Source: Leptospira venezuelensis (GTDB lineage Bacteria; Spirochaetota; Leptospiria; Leptospirales; Leptospiraceae). Taken from it: a stretch of 64,000 nucleotides of DNA. The number at the start of each line of letters is the position of its first letter. Positions within the stretch are counted from its first letter, which is position 1. Below the pieces are notes generated by a model that had not been told where the DNA came from, ran no database searches, and was given only the letters and a program-made list of their open reading frames with translations. The translations under genes were made by a program, and so were the position numbers. The stretch is from assembly GCF_002150035.1 (NCBI RefSeq), contig NZ_NETS01000010.1:558001-622000 (forward strand), in the 5' to 3' direction. Below, piece after piece: positions 63,293 through 64,000 of the stretch.

Positions 63293-64000
63293 TCGAAATC
63301 CACTCCGGAAACTCTTCTTACTCCTCTAAGAGAATTTACCAAAATGATCTTAGAAGCAAGACTCAGATCTTGTTTAGAAATTTTCTTTTCTTTGGCTTTT
63401 AGTTTTCGAACCCATTGTTTCCGGGCAACTCCAGGAAGAATTCCTTCTTCCAAAGAAGGTGTGATCCATTCTTCATTCAAAAGAAGAAAGATAGAATGAA
63501 TAGATCCCTCTGTTAAATAACCATCAGTATTTGTATAAATTTGATCCAGATAACCTTTGGAAACAGCAGATTCGTACCCTGCGGAAAAAATTTCTCTGAT
63601 ATTTGTTTTATGATAAAAGAACTGATTTTTTTTATTGGTAGAAGTTTCACTCAACAGAACCTTACCCTCTTTGGGACCTGAATGAAATTCTGAAACTTCG
63701 AACTGAAAATCTCCACTTCGCATAAGTATGATTTTCACTCTGTGTATTTTGTAGGAAGAAACTTTGCTTTCTACTTGATGAACTACAGATTCCCAACCTT
63801 TTTCTTTCCAAACGAATCCAAGTTCTTTTGCTGATGTTCTCATTCTATCTTTATGATCTTTTAAAAAATAGATTTTCCCTCTTTTGCAAATCGCAGTTGT
63901 GAATATATGAAAATCCTCTTTGGCATCATTCAAAAACTTTGCCTTAGACCAACATTCTTCCCATTCTGAATTTGGATCGGAACCTATCGTAATTCCGGAA
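63289..64000 (-). CDS. Aminodeoxychorismate lyase part of a PabB-PabC fusion (5' end cut by window edge)
   Basis: The class IV aminotransferase domain spans about 200 residues: HIFTTAICKRGKIYFLKDHKDRMRTSA, IYTNTDGYLTEGSIHSIFLL, LEEGILPGVARKQW. From the first possible start (TTG at 63933) the frame continues open to the window edge and reads GITIGSDPNSEWEECWSKAKFL. This is the typical end of chorismate-binding enzymes (PabB/TrpE: the GxGIxxxSDPxxE region followed by KAxxxL). The gene is thus very likely a PabB-PabC fusion making p-aminobenzoate for folate. It ends with an overlap of 4 bp into thpR. Confidence 0.88.
   Translation of the reverse strand, partial: SGITIGSDPNSEWEECWSKAKFLNDAKEDFHIFTTAICKRGKIYFLKDHKDRMRTSAKELGFVWKEKGWESVVHQVESKVSSYKIHRVKIILMRSGDFQFEVSEFHSGPKEGKVLLSETSTNKKNQFFYHKTNIREIFSAGYESAVSKGYLDQIYTNTDGYLTEGSIHSIFLLLNEEWITPSLEEGILPGVARKQWVRKLKAKEKKISKQDLSLASKIILVNSLRGVRRVSGVDFE

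Overview
The window comes from a spirochaete of the genus Leptospira. The strongest pointers are a close match to the leptospiral OmpA-like lipoprotein Loa22 (38379-38939), a 5S rRNA gene standing alone with its own promoter (leptospiral rRNA genes are known to be unlinked), spirochaete-style lipoboxes, and many proteins that look genus-specific. Base composition is about 40% GC by eye. The species cannot be fixed from this window. Gene density is high; no insertion sequence, prophage, CRISPR array or tRNA was seen.

Layout. 71-5590: purF, divergent rnd and a NUDIX CoA pyrophosphatase, then a compact ECF-sigma operon of small membrane proteins. 5689-7915: a PhoB/PhoR-like two-component pair preceded by 7-bp direct repeats at exact 11-bp spacing. 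7998-12788: argJ, then a membrane SpoIIE-type phosphatase next to an apparently degenerate relative. 12953-16225: very small genes (a 30-residue Lys/Ala peptide and a 35-residue membrane peptide with its own terminator) and a three-gene operon with a SUFU-domain protein. 16557-22106: an acyl-CoA module (thiolase-like protein with OB-fold tail, MaoC hydratase, acyl-CoA dehydrogenase, acyl-CoA synthetase) behind a promoter with a palindromic operator candidate. 22255-27051: CWC zinc protein, ligA, an M23 peptidase and a cytochrome P450. 27170-28664: a second ECF-sigma unit with a CpxP/Spy-like periplasmic protein. 28851-35049: SanA-like protein, nucleotide-sugar epimerase/reductase, and a methyltransferase-like protein with three GT4 glycosyltransferases in translationally coupled order. 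35052-38939: SMR transporter, inositol monophosphatase, DUF1232 protein, RluA synthase, loa22. 39029-44018: fumC, a large unknown protein, malic enzyme. 44078-48768: the conserved rpmH-rnpA-yidD-yidC-jag-mnmE cluster on the minus strand. 48908-53679: 5S rRNA, a divergent Fpg-family glycosylase, a large membrane protein of unknown function, avtA. 53750-59376: class III cyclase, TMEM220-like protein, patatin, alpha/beta hydrolase, tmRNA (tag ANNELALAA), lipoprotein metallo-hydrolase. 59438-64000: a second long-chain acyl-CoA synthetase, a Lys-rich secreted protein, aat, thpR, and the C-terminal part of what reads as a PabB-PabC fusion running off the right edge.

The metabolic genes fit a bacterium living on long-chain fatty acids: two acyl-CoA synthetases, an acyl-CoA dehydrogenase, a hydratase, malic enzyme and fumarase. 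The most unusual items are the catalytically stripped thiolase-like protein inside a beta-oxidation-like operon, the active/degenerate phosphatase pair, the rnpA frame that lacks any ATG/GTG/TTG upstream of its conserved N-terminus, and the Pho-box-like array.
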